Shown piece by piece: positions 7,723 through 17,025 of a DNA stretch of 64,000 bases. This stretch comes from Candidatus Gottesmanbacteria bacterium (lineage in GTDB: Bacteria > Patescibacteria > Microgenomatia > 2-02-FULL-39-11). Location: NCBI GenBank assembly GCA_016186795.1, contig JACPKY010000002.1:73814-137813 (forward strand), written 5' to 3'. The stretch's first letter is position 1. Each line of letters starts with the position of its first letter. A model generated the notes under the pieces. The model saw only the letters and a program-made list of their open reading frames with translations, was not told where the DNA came from and did no database searches. The position numbers were made by a program, and so were the translations under genes.

Positions 7723-9060
7723 ATGGTAGATGCCCGCATACCTCCACACAATGATCAAGCAGAAGCCTCAATACTTGGAGCAATTCTTATCGATCGTGAT
7801 GCACTTGCCGAAGTCATCGAATTTGTTAGACCCGAATACTTTTATAAGGAATCTCACGCTGGGATCTATTCTTCGATGATGTCTCTTTTCGAACGGCATG
7901 AGCCTGTTGATATTGTTACCGTTACTTCGCAACTTAAGAAAATGGGTATATATAAAAATGTTGGTGGGACAGCATATCTGACCGAGCTTACCAATATAGT
8001 ACCAACGTCTGCCCATGTTGAGGAGTATGCAAAAATCGTCACCGACAATTACATCAAAAGACGTCTTATTGAGGCATCTTCGACTATTTCAAGTGATGCA
8101 TTTGACGAGACGAAAGATGTCAAGTCAATTCTCGATAAAGCCGAAAGTGAAGTTTTGGCAATTTCAGAACGGCGGTCCCATCAGGATTTTATTCCAATTA
8201 AAGATGCGCTTACCGAAAGTTTTGATCGGCTTGATGAGATTCATAAGCGGGGGGGGTCGTTACGAGGGGTTGCAACGGGATTTTCGGATTTGGATAATCG
8301 ACTTGCCGGTATGCAGGATTCGAACCTGCTTATTTTGGCCGCTCGACCAGGACAGGGAAAAACTGCATTTTCTTTAAATATCGCTCAACATGTTGCCGTT
8401 GCCGAAAAGACTGCCGTTGGTATTTTCTCTCTTGAGATGAGTAAGGAAGAGCTTGTCGATCGACTTCTCGTTTCCCAAGCTGATGTTGATGCATGGAGAC
8501 TGAAAACCGGAAAACTTGCCGATAGCGACTTTACGAAACTTTCTCAAGCGATGGGCGATTTGGCTGATGCTCCGATCTATATTGATGATACTCCCGGCAT
8601 AAATATTTTTGAAATGCGCACCAAAGCAAGGCGTCTACAGGTCAATCAGAAAGTGAAGCTACTGATCGTTGACTATTTGCAATTGGTAGATCCAGGGAGG
8701 CGGTTTGATAATCGCGTCCAGGAAGTATCGATGGTTTCTCAGTCATTGAAAAACTTAGCCCGAGAACTCCATATTCCTGTCCTTGCTGTTTCCCAGCTGT
8801 CACGGGCGGTCGAAGCAAGAGGGACAAAAATTCCTCAGCTTGCAGATTTGCGAGAATCGGGGGCAATTGAACAGGATGCAGATGTCGTGATGTTTCTGTA
8901 CCGGGAGGAGCAGGAACTTGAACAGTGGGGTCATCAAATTGTGAAGCTTCTTATTGCAAAACACAGAAATGGCCCGACAGCCGAAATTGATCTTATCTTC
9001 AAGGGGGATCGAATCCGCTTTTACTCTGTCGATAAAAAAGCCGCTGAGCCCTCGTTATAA
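7723..9060 (+). CDS. dnaB: Replicative DNA helicase DnaB
   Basis: Hexameric 5'-3' helicase that opens DNA at the replication fork and recruits primase. The 445 residues show the N-terminal DnaB domain (PPHNDQAEASILGAILID), a linker, and the RecA-like motor with Walker A (ARPGQGKTAF), Walker B (LLIVDYLQL) and the C-terminal DLRESGAIEQDAD and AKHRNGPT motifs. Length is normal and there is no intein. The gene is preceded by an AT-rich spacer, and the start is the first ATG consistent with the family N-terminus. Confidence 0.97.
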   Translation: MVDARIPPHNDQAEASILGAILIDRDALAEVIEFVRPEYFYKESHAGIYSSMMSLFERHEPVDIVTVTSQLKKMGIYKNVGGTAYLTELTNIVPTSAHVEEYAKIVTDNYIKRRLIEASSTISSDAFDETKDVKSILDKAESEVLAISERRSHQDFIPIKDALTESFDRLDEIHKRGGSLRGVATGFSDLDNRLAGMQDSNLLILAARPGQGKTAFSLNIAQHVAVAEKTAVGIFSLEMSKEELVDRLLVSQADVDAWRLKTGKLADSDFTKLSQAMGDLADAPIYIDDTPGINIFEMRTKARRLQVNQKVKLLIVDYLQLVDPGRRFDNRVQEVSMVSQSLKNLARELHIPVLAVSQLSRAVEARGTKIPQLADLRESGAIEQDADVVMFLYREEQELEQWGHQIVKLLIAKHRNGPTAEIDLIFKGDRIRFYSVDKKAAEPSL

Positions 9061-9087
9061 GAATTTTTCTTGCACTTATTATCTTTT

Positions 9088-9176
9088 TGGTGGGCGGAGA
9101 GGGAATCGAACCCTCACGGCAGTTGACTGCCATAAGTTTTTGAGACTTACCTGTCTACCAGTTCCAGCACCCGCCC
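9088..9176 (-). tRNA. tRNA-Leu (anticodon CAA)
   Basis: Read on the minus strand, a 7-bp acceptor stem (GGGCGGG with TCCGCCC) is followed by discriminator A and an encoded CCA at 9090-9088. The anticodon stem TAAGT/ACTTA encloses loop CTCAAAA, giving anticodon CAA (9142-9140). A long variable arm with stem GGCAG/CTGCC makes it class II, as expected for leucine. The T-arm contains GGTTCGATTCC. It reads UUG. It lies in the gap between dnaB and the aminopeptidase. Confidence 0.95.
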
Positions 9177-9189
9177 AAGGGAATTCGGA

Positions 9190-9218
9190 TTGACTCCACC
9201 AATTATATTTTGTATAAG
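9190..9218 (+). promoter_or_regulatory. Sigma70-type promoter for the aminopeptidase gene
   Basis: TTGACT (9190-9195), 17-nt spacer, TATAAG (9213-9218). The predicted transcription start is about 12 nt before the ATG at 9238. Because this promoter occupies the upstream in-frame TTG at 9190, it argues for the later ATG as the true start. Confidence 0.65.
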
Positions 9219-9237
9219 TGTAGTAGTCAAAAAGTAC

Positions 9238-10728
9238 ATGAATATTCACCTGAAAGCCTTAGATGTTGGGAAACTCGAAACAGATGCACTGTGTGTTTTT
9301 GTTGGGTTTGAGAATCTGAGTTTCTTATCAAATCTTGATTCAAAGCTTTCTGGTGCACTTTTTTCTGTTGCCAAAAAGGAGAGTTTTTCGGGTAAACGTG
9401 ATCAAAAACTGACTCTTTCTACCAATGGGAGAATTGGCGCATATAAAGTATTCCTTTTCGGTCTTGGAAGAAGCGATGAATTTGAACCTATTATTCTTAA
9501 GCTGGCTGTTGCCCAAGCTGTCAAAGAAGTCAAAAAAATTCACGGGACGAATTGCGTCATAGAGCTACCGTTTGTGTTTTTGAAAAAATACCCAGTTTCA
9601 ACCCTCGTTCAGTCGGTTACAGAGGCGCTTTATCTTTCTACCTACTCGTTTGATAAATATAAAAAGAAAAAAGAAAATGATAAAAGCTTACAGGACGGGA
9701 CAATTCATGTTTCTCCTCCTCAACTTTCAGCGGCAGAAGTTGCGGTGAAAAAAGGAACGATACTTGCAAAAGCTTCTTGCATGGCTCGTGATCTTGTCAA
9801 TGAACCATCTCAAATCTGTACGCCCACGTACCTTGCAAAGATTGCATTGGAGATTGCCAAGAAAAACCCCAAAATAATTAGAGTGAAAATTCTTGAAAAA
9901 GAAGATGCGGAAAAGTTCGGGATGGGCGCATACCTTGGAGTCGCCAAAGGTTCAACCGAGCCGCCGAAATTTATCCACCTTACCTATACTCCGAAACGAT
10001 CAAAAGGAAAGATTGCCTTGGTAGGCAAAGGAATAACGTTTGATACCGGTGGGGTATCTCTGAAAAGCGCCGAGCACATGGAGACAATGAAGCTCGACAT
10101 GGCAGGGGCTGCTACCGTCTTATCTGTATTTGCATACCTAACTCAACTTGAAATTCCGTATACAGTTTCTGGAATAATTGCAGCATGTGAGAATATGCCA
10201 TCAGGAAGTGCAATAAAACCTGGTGATATTGTGACGTCCGCAAATGGAAAAACTATTGAAGTATTAAATACCGATGCCGAGGGTCGATTGACCTTGGCAG
10301 ATGCATTTTCATATGTGATCAAAATCGTCAAGCCAGAGTACCTGATTGATCTGGCAACGCTAACTGGTGCCTGTATGGTGGCGCTTGGACAGGATATCAC
10401 CGGTCTTTGGAGTAATAATAAAAAACTTCAAGATGAACTTATGAAAGCGGCGAAGGAGACTGGTGAGAAGGTTTGGCCGATGCCTCTTGAGAAAGATTAC
10501 AAAGAACTTATAGAAAGTGGTGTTGCCGATGTAAAAAATATTCAAACAGGGAGATATGGAGGGGCAATAACTGCAGCTCTTTTCTTGCAGGAGTTTGTTG
10601 ATTCCGTGTCTTGGGCACACCTTGATATTGCCGGACCATCATTTGCCGAAAAGGAGACACCACTGACTCCCAAAGGAGGAACAGGATTTGGTGTCCGATT
10701 ACTCCTTACATTCCTTGGTCAGTTCTAA
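9238..10728 (+). CDS. pepA: Leucyl aminopeptidase, M17 family
   Basis: 496-residue cytosolic dizinc aminopeptidase releasing N-terminal amino acids. The C-terminal catalytic half has VGKGITFDTGGVSLK (first Lys and Asp ligands), MKLDMAGAATV, and the M17 signature NTDAEGRL. The N-terminal alpha/beta domain is more divergent. I chose ATG 9238 because the upstream frame overlaps the promoter. A 9-nt gap separates it from the MFS gene. Confidence 0.94.
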   Translation: MNIHLKALDVGKLETDALCVFVGFENLSFLSNLDSKLSGALFSVAKKESFSGKRDQKLTLSTNGRIGAYKVFLFGLGRSDEFEPIILKLAVAQAVKEVKKIHGTNCVIELPFVFLKKYPVSTLVQSVTEALYLSTYSFDKYKKKKENDKSLQDGTIHVSPPQLSAAEVAVKKGTILAKASCMARDLVNEPSQICTPTYLAKIALEIAKKNPKIIRVKILEKEDAEKFGMGAYLGVAKGSTEPPKFIHLTYTPKRSKGKIALVGKGITFDTGGVSLKSAEHMETMKLDMAGAATVLSVFAYLTQLEIPYTVSGIIAACENMPSGSAIKPGDIVTSANGKTIEVLNTDAEGRLTLADAFSYVIKIVKPEYLIDLATLTGACMVALGQDITGLWSNNKKLQDELMKAAKETGEKVWPMPLEKDYKELIESGVADVKNIQTGRYGGAITAALFLQEFVDSVSWAHLDIAGPSFAEKETPLTPKGGTGFGVRLLLTFLGQF

Positions 10729-10737
10729 CTAAATCTC

Positions 10738-12021
10738 ATGTCAGAACATCCCTTTTCGGAAGTTGTTCTCAATAAGCATTTTCGCAATTTGTGGTTGGCT
10801 CAGATTTTTTCGCAAGTTGCGGTGAACATGCTGTCATTTGTACTGGCAATACGAGTGTACCAAGAAACACAATCAAATACGGCAGTCTCTCTTCTTTTTT
10901 TAACATTCGGTATCCCCTCAATTATATTTGGGGTTTTTGCAGGAGGTATCGTAGACTATTTTGATAAACGCTCAATTCTTTTTTGGTGTAATGTCGTTCG
11001 CCTCCTTCTTTTTCTTGGGTTTTTTCTTTTTGCTTCCAATATTTTCTTTTTATATATTCTTGCGATTTCATTCTCATTGGTGACACAGATCTTTATCCCG
11101 GCTGAAGCTCCCGCAATACCAAATCTTGTTCCGAAAAAAAACTTGCTTGCCGCAAATTCTCTTTTTACTATCAGTTTTTATCTTTCTACCATAACAGGAT
11201 TTGTTGTTGCCGGGCCGATTCTTCGCATCTTTGGTGGTCGTGATGTCTATGTGTTCATGACGGTACTTATGGGATGTGCAAGTTTCTTTGCCTATCTTCT
11301 TCCGAAGATGGTAGTAAAAAGAACGACGCTTCCTTTAACTTTCTCATCTCTTTTCAAAGGAGTTGATGATGGTATTACCTTTATAGGTAGAAACGTCCGT
11401 GTGCGACAAAGTCTGATTCTTATGACATTTGCCCAATCACTTATTATGACTCTTTCAGTCCTTACCCCTGGTTTTGCAGATAAAATTTTGTCTATTGATT
11501 TGACCGAGAGCTCCTATATCGTCATGGGACCTGCTGTAATCGGGCTTGTTTCCGGTGCACTATTTATTGGAGGGTATGGTATGAGATTTCTCAAGGGCAC
11601 ACTTATTCTTTTTGGAATTCTATTCACTGGTATTATTCTATTATGTCTATCGCTTCTGACACGGTTTGATTCCTCGTCGTATACACTTGCGTTCCCCAAT
11701 GCGTCCCTTGTCATTGGGACCATTTTTCCGGTCATGATACTCTTATTTCTCCTTGGAATGATGAATTCATTCATCACCGTTCCTGCCAATACGATCCTTC
11801 AGCAGGATTCCTCAGGAGGGATACGAGGACGAGTGTACGGAGTATTAACGGCGTTAACCGGTGGAGTATCAATTATTCCTGTTGTATTTTCTGGACTCTT
11901 AGCTGATACAATTGGAGTAGGGAAGACACTAACACTCGTTGGTGGTATTGTTTTCGTTTCTGGAATTTACCATTACTTCCAACGTCAACGGTATAAAGTG
12001 ATGTATTCCAAGAAAGGGTAA
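10738..12021 (+). CDS. Major facilitator superfamily transporter
   Basis: 427 residues with about twelve hydrophobic helices. An MFS-type loop after helix 2 (GGIVDYFDKRSILF) resembles the family's D-x-x-[DG]-R-[KR] motif. The N-terminal segment FRNLWLAQIFSQVAVNM is typical of the efflux-type subgroup (MFS_3, EntS-like). It is probably an exporter of small molecules; the substrate is unknown. The next gene, lgt, starts 11 nt downstream. Confidence 0.85.
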   Translation: MSEHPFSEVVLNKHFRNLWLAQIFSQVAVNMLSFVLAIRVYQETQSNTAVSLLFLTFGIPSIIFGVFAGGIVDYFDKRSILFWCNVVRLLLFLGFFLFASNIFFLYILAISFSLVTQIFIPAEAPAIPNLVPKKNLLAANSLFTISFYLSTITGFVVAGPILRIFGGRDVYVFMTVLMGCASFFAYLLPKMVVKRTTLPLTFSSLFKGVDDGITFIGRNVRVRQSLILMTFAQSLIMTLSVLTPGFADKILSIDLTESSYIVMGPAVIGLVSGALFIGGYGMRFLKGTLILFGILFTGIILLCLSLLTRFDSSSYTLAFPNASLVIGTIFPVMILLFLLGMMNSFITVPANTILQQDSSGGIRGRVYGVLTALTGGVSIIPVVFSGLLADTIGVGKTLTLVGGIVFVSGIYHYFQRQRYKVMYSKKG

Positions 12022-12031
12022 ATCAATTCCT

Positions 12032-12790
12032 ATGAAACCAATACTTTTTAGTATCGGGCCGTTTAACGTATACTCCTTTGGATTTTTGCTTGCCGTGGCG
12101 TTTATTTTCTCTACGTTCATTATATGGAAGTTTGGTCGGGAAGAGTTGAAAGAAGAAGAGTATTTGGACATGTATTTTGCAACAAGTTTTGTTGCGCTTC
12201 TCTCAGCACGAGCAATTTACATTCTCCTCAACTTTCAAGATTTTGGGACAAATATTCTCCGCTATATTTTAGTCCGTGATACACCGGGACTCTCACTTAT
12301 CGGTGGACTTTTCGGAGGCTTTCTCTTCTTGTACTGGTATGCGAAAAAAAAGCGGTACAACGTTTTGCACCTTTTTGACCTTTTTGCCGTCAGTAGCTCT
12401 CTCGCACTCGTTTTTACGAAAATTGGACAATTCCTTGGAGGATCTGGGTTTGGAACTGAGACAGTGCTACCACTTGGTGTTCGTATTGTTGGAATAACTG
12501 GGATACGACATCCGGTAGAGTTATACGAAGCATTTTCACTTCTTATTCTCTCATGTGCCTTGTACGTACTTTATACGAAGAGTCTGCGGCGGAAGTGGCC
12601 AAAGGGACTTACTAGTGCAGTGTTTGTTTGGGGAGTGAGTCTTACAATCTTCCTACTTGAGTTTTTCAAGGTGCGCACGCTATACTTATATGCTATGAGT
12701 TTCAGACAGGTTGTCGCAGCAATTGGGCTTATTGTATTTCTTATTCCAATTATTCAACGGGTGCAATACCTGCGAAAGAAAGATATATGA
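12032..12790 (+). CDS. lgt: Prolipoprotein diacylglyceryl transferase (divergent)
   Basis: The enzyme attaches diacylglycerol to the lipobox cysteine of prolipoproteins in the membrane. The 252 residues contain about seven membrane helices, the N-terminal PILFSIGPFNVYSFGFLLA typical of Lgt, SLIGGLFGG, and RHPVELYEA, which matches the conserved H-P-x-[QE]-L-Y-E block. The usual Lgt signature with an Arg-x-x-Asn-Phe core is degenerate here (KIGQFLGGSGFGTE). The candidate lipoprotein at 44383 would be a substrate. The stop overlaps the next start by 4 nt. Confidence 0.8.
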   Translation: MKPILFSIGPFNVYSFGFLLAVAFIFSTFIIWKFGREELKEEEYLDMYFATSFVALLSARAIYILLNFQDFGTNILRYILVRDTPGLSLIGGLFGGFLFLYWYAKKKRYNVLHLFDLFAVSSSLALVFTKIGQFLGGSGFGTETVLPLGVRIVGITGIRHPVELYEAFSLLILSCALYVLYTKSLRRKWPKGLTSAVFVWGVSLTIFLLEFFKVRTLYLYAMSFRQVVAAIGLIVFLIPIIQRVQYLRKKDI

Positions 12791-13161
12791 ATTTTCCTTT
12801 AAATGTATTAAAGAGAATTCACGAAAATCTGAGTCGAGAAAAGCATAAGATTAATACCACACTTTCATCACTCAAAGCTCAAGATCCATTTTCTGATCCG
12901 GATCGGCTCAATGACAACGCTGCATCCGATACAGATGCTATTGAGGAAATTTCACATGAGCGGATGGAAGCTCTTGAGAAAGAATTGAAGCGACGAATGG
13001 TCGATATTGAAGAGGCTCTTGAGAGGATTAAAAAAGGGACGTACGGACGCTGTCATTCCTGTAAGAAGATGATCGAAGATGAGAGGTTGGCAATAAACCC
13101 CACTGCGTTGTACTGCGTTTCCTGTGAACGGAAGAGGGAATCAAAGGTGAAGGGTAAATAA
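12787..13161 (+). CDS. TraR/DksA-family zinc-finger protein
   Basis: 124 residues: a coiled-coil-like N-terminal part (about 1-80, charged) and a C-terminal C4 zinc finger, CHSCKKMI...CVSCER. DksA-type proteins act in the RNA polymerase secondary channel with ppGpp; short family members have varied or unknown roles. Two acidic residues appear at the coil tip region (DPDRLND), but the exact DksA DxxDxA motif is not evident. It starts inside the lgt stop codon region (ATGA overlap). Confidence 0.85.
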   Translation: MNFPLNVLKRIHENLSREKHKINTTLSSLKAQDPFSDPDRLNDNAASDTDAIEEISHERMEALEKELKRRMVDIEEALERIKKGTYGRCHSCKKMIEDERLAINPTALYCVSCERKRESKVKGK

Positions 13162-13174
13162 CGTATCCGCTCTC

Positions 13175-13903
13175 ATGGATATTCCAGTTCTTTTTGAAGA
13201 TTTGGATATTGTTGCAATTGACAAACCGTCTGGGGTAATCGTAAATCGCGCAGAATCTGTCTCGGTTGCAACGTTGCAGGATTGGATGGATGCTCGTTAC
13301 CGACTCCTTTGGAAAAAATATTCCCCTCACCAATTTCCAGTATTTTTTTCCCGTTCAGGCATTGCGCACAGGTTAGATAAAGAAACATCCGGTGTTGTTA
13401 TTGCCGCCAAAACCCCTCAGAGTCTTGACCTAATTTTGGCGCAATTTAAGAGTCGACAGGTGGAGAAAACATATCTCGCACTCTCTCATGGGAAACTTCC
13501 CAGTGTGTCGGGGACAATTCAAGCAAGTGTCGGCAGACTCCCATGGAATCGAGAGCGGTTTGGTGTTTTGCCCGGAGGAAGAGAAGCGGAAACATCCTAT
13601 ACCGTCAAAAGAGTATACTTCTTCAAGAAGGAATATTATTCTTTTCTTGTTATTTTTCCCAAAACCGGCAGAACACACCAAATCCGTATTCATCTCAAAC
13701 ATGTTGGTCACCCGATTGTTTCAGACAGTTTCTATGCAGGGCGGAAAATCGCAAGAAGCGATCGTATCTTTTGTCCCCGGCTTTTCCTCCACTCCCAAAG
13801 TATCACCATTCATCATCCGAAGACTTCGAAACTGATGACAATCGTTTCTCCACTTCCCAAAGATTTAGACGATGTTCTTGCAAAGATGGAACCTGTTAAT
13901 TAA
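13175..13903 (+). CDS. RluA-family pseudouridine synthase
   Basis: 242 residues. The catalytic Asp lies in HRLDKETSGVV (about residue 67), and further motifs include EKTYLALSHG and GRTHQIRIHLKHVGHPI. RluA-family enzymes isomerise uridines in 23S rRNA or tRNA. There is no N-terminal S4 domain, so the specific target cannot be assigned. It follows the DksA-like gene by 13 nt and probably shares the transcript. Confidence 0.93.
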   Translation: MDIPVLFEDLDIVAIDKPSGVIVNRAESVSVATLQDWMDARYRLLWKKYSPHQFPVFFSRSGIAHRLDKETSGVVIAAKTPQSLDLILAQFKSRQVEKTYLALSHGKLPSVSGTIQASVGRLPWNRERFGVLPGGREAETSYTVKRVYFFKKEYYSFLVIFPKTGRTHQIRIHLKHVGHPIVSDSFYAGRKIARSDRIFCPRLFLHSQSITIHHPKTSKLMTIVSPLPKDLDDVLAKMEPVN

Positions 13904-13948
13904 ATCTTTCCTCTTCACAACAGCCGATTTTTCTGATGTACTAGACAT

Positions 13949-15667
13949 ATGGAAGTTTCTTTTTCGTACGATTTAGTCGTTATTCTCTTTACCTCATTTG
14001 TGGGAGGAGTGGTTGCCAAGAAATTAAAGCTGCCAGTCATTGTAGGGTATGCGGTTAGTGGGATTTTTGTGGGGAGTATTCTCAATCAGTACATTCCATT
14101 GACAAAAAGTATCAACAGTATTGCCGAAATTGGGGTGGCGCTCCTTCTTTTTACCGTCGGATTGGAGTTTACCGTTAACCGGCTCAAAGAGTTGGGGGAA
14201 GTTATCTTTTGGGGGTCGCTTATTCAAGTACTTTTTACCATTTTGATTGGCCTTATTATTTTTCCACTATTTGGAATGGATTTTTACACAGCACTCTTTT
14301 TGGGAGCTGTTTTTTCTCTCTCGTCAACAGCTGCGGTTCTGAAGGTACTTTCCGATCGAGGGGAGCTTGAGACTCTCCATGGAGAAATGGCGGCTGGGTG
14401 GCTTTTCATGCAGGACTTATACACACTGCCACTTTTTATTCTCCTTCCAGCAATAGGAAGTATCATGTTGGGGGAACAATCACAGATCTTCGTTTCAACA
14501 ATAACATTTGGAAGAAGTATTCTCATAGCAACGATGGCATTTTTTGTTGTGCTTCTTTTGGGGAAACGGACAGTACCGTGGATATTTGGAAAAATTGCAA
14601 ATCTTGGCTCCCGAGAGTTACTTTTAACAGCGGCTGTCGGGATGTGCCTCTTTCTAGCCTATCTTTTTCAACTTCTCGGACTGTCCTACGCGTTGGGTGC
14701 TTTTGTTGCCGGGATTCTTCTTGCATCCTCAACAGCTCATCACGGAATATTTGCTGAAGTTCGTCCTTTACGTGATCTTTTTGCTACTGTCTTTTTCGTT
14801 TCCCTTGGATTTTTAGTTCGTCCGGAATTTTTTCTTGCCAACTGGGTTCTTATTCTTCTTTTGACTACCTGCGTCATCGGTATAAAGTTTTTCGTTTCTA
14901 CGATATTAGTTATTCTCCTTGGGTACCATACGAAAACTGCAGTCCTCGTTGGCTTTTCGCTTGTTTCCGTTGGAGAATTTGCCTTTATTTTAGCCATTTT
15001 GGGAAACTCCGCACGTCTTATCACCAATGATACTTTCTTACTCATCCTCTCAGTCACATTTTTTTCTCTTATTGTCTCGATACCCCTCCTATCAGTCTCG
15101 GATCGATTGTACTATTTCTTAAAGAGAATCGTACTTACATTTTTTCCTTTTGCAAAAACATTGGTGAGCCATCTTGATATAAGTCCCCCTCGGGAGAGTT
15201 TTACGATGGAAAATCACGTTGTTGTGTTGGGACACGGTCGGGTAGGGAAGTACATATGCAAAGCGCTCGCCTCAGCTCAAATTCCCTACGTTGTTGTTGA
15301 CTATAATCATGTTCTTGTTGACCAACTTAAAAAATCTGGTGTCACTGTCATCTATGGTGATCCAGCAGAAATTGACGTTTTGGAGTTTGCGCGTGTTCGG
15401 GAAGCTCGTGTCGTCATTCTTGCGTATGCAGACAGGCATACTCAGGAAGCGGTTATCACAAACACCTTGACACTGAATCCCTCTGCCATTATTATTTGCC
15501 GCACCCACTTTGAAGAGGATGCAAAGAAACTAAAAAGTTTGGGAGTTCACACTGTCGTTCAACCCGAATTTGAAGCAGCTATTTCGATGACTCAAATTCT
15601 TCTTCAGATTCTTGGGGAGGAAGAAAGTACTGTCCGGGAAAAGGTCATGCGTATCCGGACAAGCTAA
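13949..15667 (+). CDS. KefB/CPA2-type monovalent cation:proton antiporter with RCK domain
   Basis: 572 residues: about twelve membrane helices (1-390) of the sodium/hydrogen exchanger fold, then a cytosolic TrkA_N/RCK domain with the nucleotide-binding loop VVVLGHGRVGKY and an acidic end of strand 2 (VVDYNH). It likely exchanges K+ or Na+ for H+ under control of NAD(H)-type ligands. Length is close to KefB/KefC. The short RCK-C tail seen in some relatives is absent. Confidence 0.92.
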   Translation: MEVSFSYDLVVILFTSFVGGVVAKKLKLPVIVGYAVSGIFVGSILNQYIPLTKSINSIAEIGVALLLFTVGLEFTVNRLKELGEVIFWGSLIQVLFTILIGLIIFPLFGMDFYTALFLGAVFSLSSTAAVLKVLSDRGELETLHGEMAAGWLFMQDLYTLPLFILLPAIGSIMLGEQSQIFVSTITFGRSILIATMAFFVVLLLGKRTVPWIFGKIANLGSRELLLTAAVGMCLFLAYLFQLLGLSYALGAFVAGILLASSTAHHGIFAEVRPLRDLFATVFFVSLGFLVRPEFFLANWVLILLLTTCVIGIKFFVSTILVILLGYHTKTAVLVGFSLVSVGEFAFILAILGNSARLITNDTFLLILSVTFFSLIVSIPLLSVSDRLYYFLKRIVLTFFPFAKTLVSHLDISPPRESFTMENHVVVLGHGRVGKYICKALASAQIPYVVVDYNHVLVDQLKKSGVTVIYGDPAEIDVLEFARVREARVVILAYADRHTQEAVITNTLTLNPSAIIICRTHFEEDAKKLKSLGVHTVVQPEFEAAISMTQILLQILGEEESTVREKVMRIRTS

Positions 15668-15717
15668 AAACGTCAACATTATTGACTTTTCTTGGTAACT
15701 TTTTTATAAAAATATAT

Positions 15718-15864
15718 ATGGGGCAATTTGGAGGATTCTTTAAAGGAGATAAGAAAAAACCCAAAAAAAGCACTCTTGATAAAAAGGCTCAAGAGCTTGT
15801 TCGGAAGGAATCATTTATTTTGCCGAAGGTTGAAATCATAAAAAAAGGCAAAAATGAAGCGTAG
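15718..15864 (+). CDS. Small Lys-rich protein, function unknown
   Basis: 48 codons from ATG 15718. Lys-rich and hydrophilic after a Gly/Phe start (MGQFGGFFKGDKKKPKK). The last 11 nt overlap the start of the next gene, which supports it being translated. No family recognised. An earlier in-frame start at 15682 exists but has no visible ribosome-binding site. Confidence 0.45.
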   Translation: MGQFGGFFKGDKKKPKKSTLDKKAQELVRKESFILPKVEIIKKGKNEA

Positions 15865-16840
15865 AAACCGAAGAACCATAGTACGGTGGATTCTTCGGTT
15901 TCTTCCAGTCTTTCTTCTTACTGGGTGCGTCACTTTGGTTGTTCTTTTTCTTTTTCAAACGAGCCGCTGGGATGGAAAAAGCCGTTTTACACTTGTTCTC
16001 AACTCGCGACCCTTACTCGTGCTTTCCATAGAACCGGAAACAAAAAGGTCTGTTCTCGTTGCATTCCCTGCCAATACGCAACTTTCCCTGCCGTACGGAT
16101 ACGGAACGTACGTTGCCTCATCCGTGTATCCTCTTGGTAATTTAGATAAGAAGCGTGGAGGAGGAATGCTTCTCTCTCGAAGCATTGAAGAGACACTCGG
16201 AGTTCCAGTGTATGGATTCTTTTCTCTTGAAGAACAGGTTGAAATTTCTCTTACAACTGTCTCCGATACGGCAAAACTCAAAAGAGACTACTTTTCCTAT
16301 ATTGGAGTTATTCCTCGTCTTCCATCTTTTATCCAATCACTCTCGGGATCCCAAACAAATATTTCAATCATTGATCTCTTTCGTCTCTGGCAGGCAATTC
16401 GATCATTTCGGAGTGATACTGTTATCTTTATTGACGCGCAAAAAGAGGGTTTACTTTGGGAGGAAAAGCTTCCCGACGGGATTAATGTTTTTACAATTGA
16501 CACGGACTCGTTTGGGAATCGGTATCCGGACATATTTCAAGATCATGAAGTCCGTCTAGAAGAAAAAAGCGTGGAAGTGGTCAATGCGACAGAAGTGGAA
16601 AGTGTTGCAAAGAGGTTTGGATGGGTACTTGAGACAATGGGTGCAGATGTCTTGGTCAAATCAACCTCGATGATCCCAGATACAACTTCTTGTGTTATAC
16701 ACGTCCGGGTAAAGGAGATCTGGGATAGTGCCATTGTACAGCGGCTCATGCGGTATTACGGGTGCAAGAAAGGTGAGATTTCTCTTTCGACAAACGTTGT
16801 TGATCTCCAAGTAGTTTTAGGTGTAGGATTCACTCAATGA
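15854..16840 (+). CDS. Membrane-anchored LCP-like protein with LytR_C domain
   Basis: 328 residues. A basic start (MKRRNRRT) precedes one transmembrane helix (about 12-36). Residues 45-130 resemble a LytR-CpsA-Psr core (LLVLSIEPETKRSVLVAFPANTQ... SIEETLGVPVYGFF), but the usual PRDT-type arginine motif is replaced by PANT, so transferase activity is doubtful. The C-terminal 90 residues look like a LytR_C domain (VEVVNATEVESVAKRF). LCP enzymes attach glycopolymers to the cell wall. It overlaps its neighbours on both sides, forming a three-gene unit. Confidence 0.6.
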   Translation: MKRRNRRTIVRWILRFLPVFLLTGCVTLVVLFLFQTSRWDGKSRFTLVLNSRPLLVLSIEPETKRSVLVAFPANTQLSLPYGYGTYVASSVYPLGNLDKKRGGGMLLSRSIEETLGVPVYGFFSLEEQVEISLTTVSDTAKLKRDYFSYIGVIPRLPSFIQSLSGSQTNISIIDLFRLWQAIRSFRSDTVIFIDAQKEGLLWEEKLPDGINVFTIDTDSFGNRYPDIFQDHEVRLEEKSVEVVNATEVESVAKRFGWVLETMGADVLVKSTSMIPDTTSCVIHVRVKEIWDSAIVQRLMRYYGCKKGEISLSTNVVDLQVVLGVGFTQ

Positions 16841-17025
16841 TACTTCTTATTGCAGTCATCGTTATTTTTGTTGTTTCTTTCTTTCTTGCATACAAAGCTA
16901 TGAAAAAGGAGCTGGGAACCCCCCCAGAGGTTGAGAATTTAAAGATTTCCAGGAAAAAAAATATCGGCGGAGTTATACTCTTTCTGAAAAAAAAGATTAT
17001 CCACTATTCTTCTGATACTTCTTGA
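16837..17025 (+). CDS. Small single-pass membrane protein, function unknown
   Basis: 62 residues. An N-terminal transmembrane helix (1-21, Ile/Val/Phe-rich) is followed by a basic cytosolic-type tail. It starts in the ATGA overlap with the LytR_C gene, which supports translation. Its 3' end overlaps the convergent TPR gene by 22 nt. Confidence 0.55.
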   Translation: MILLIAVIVIFVVSFFLAYKAMKKELGTPPEVENLKISRKKNIGGVILFLKKKIIHYSSDTS

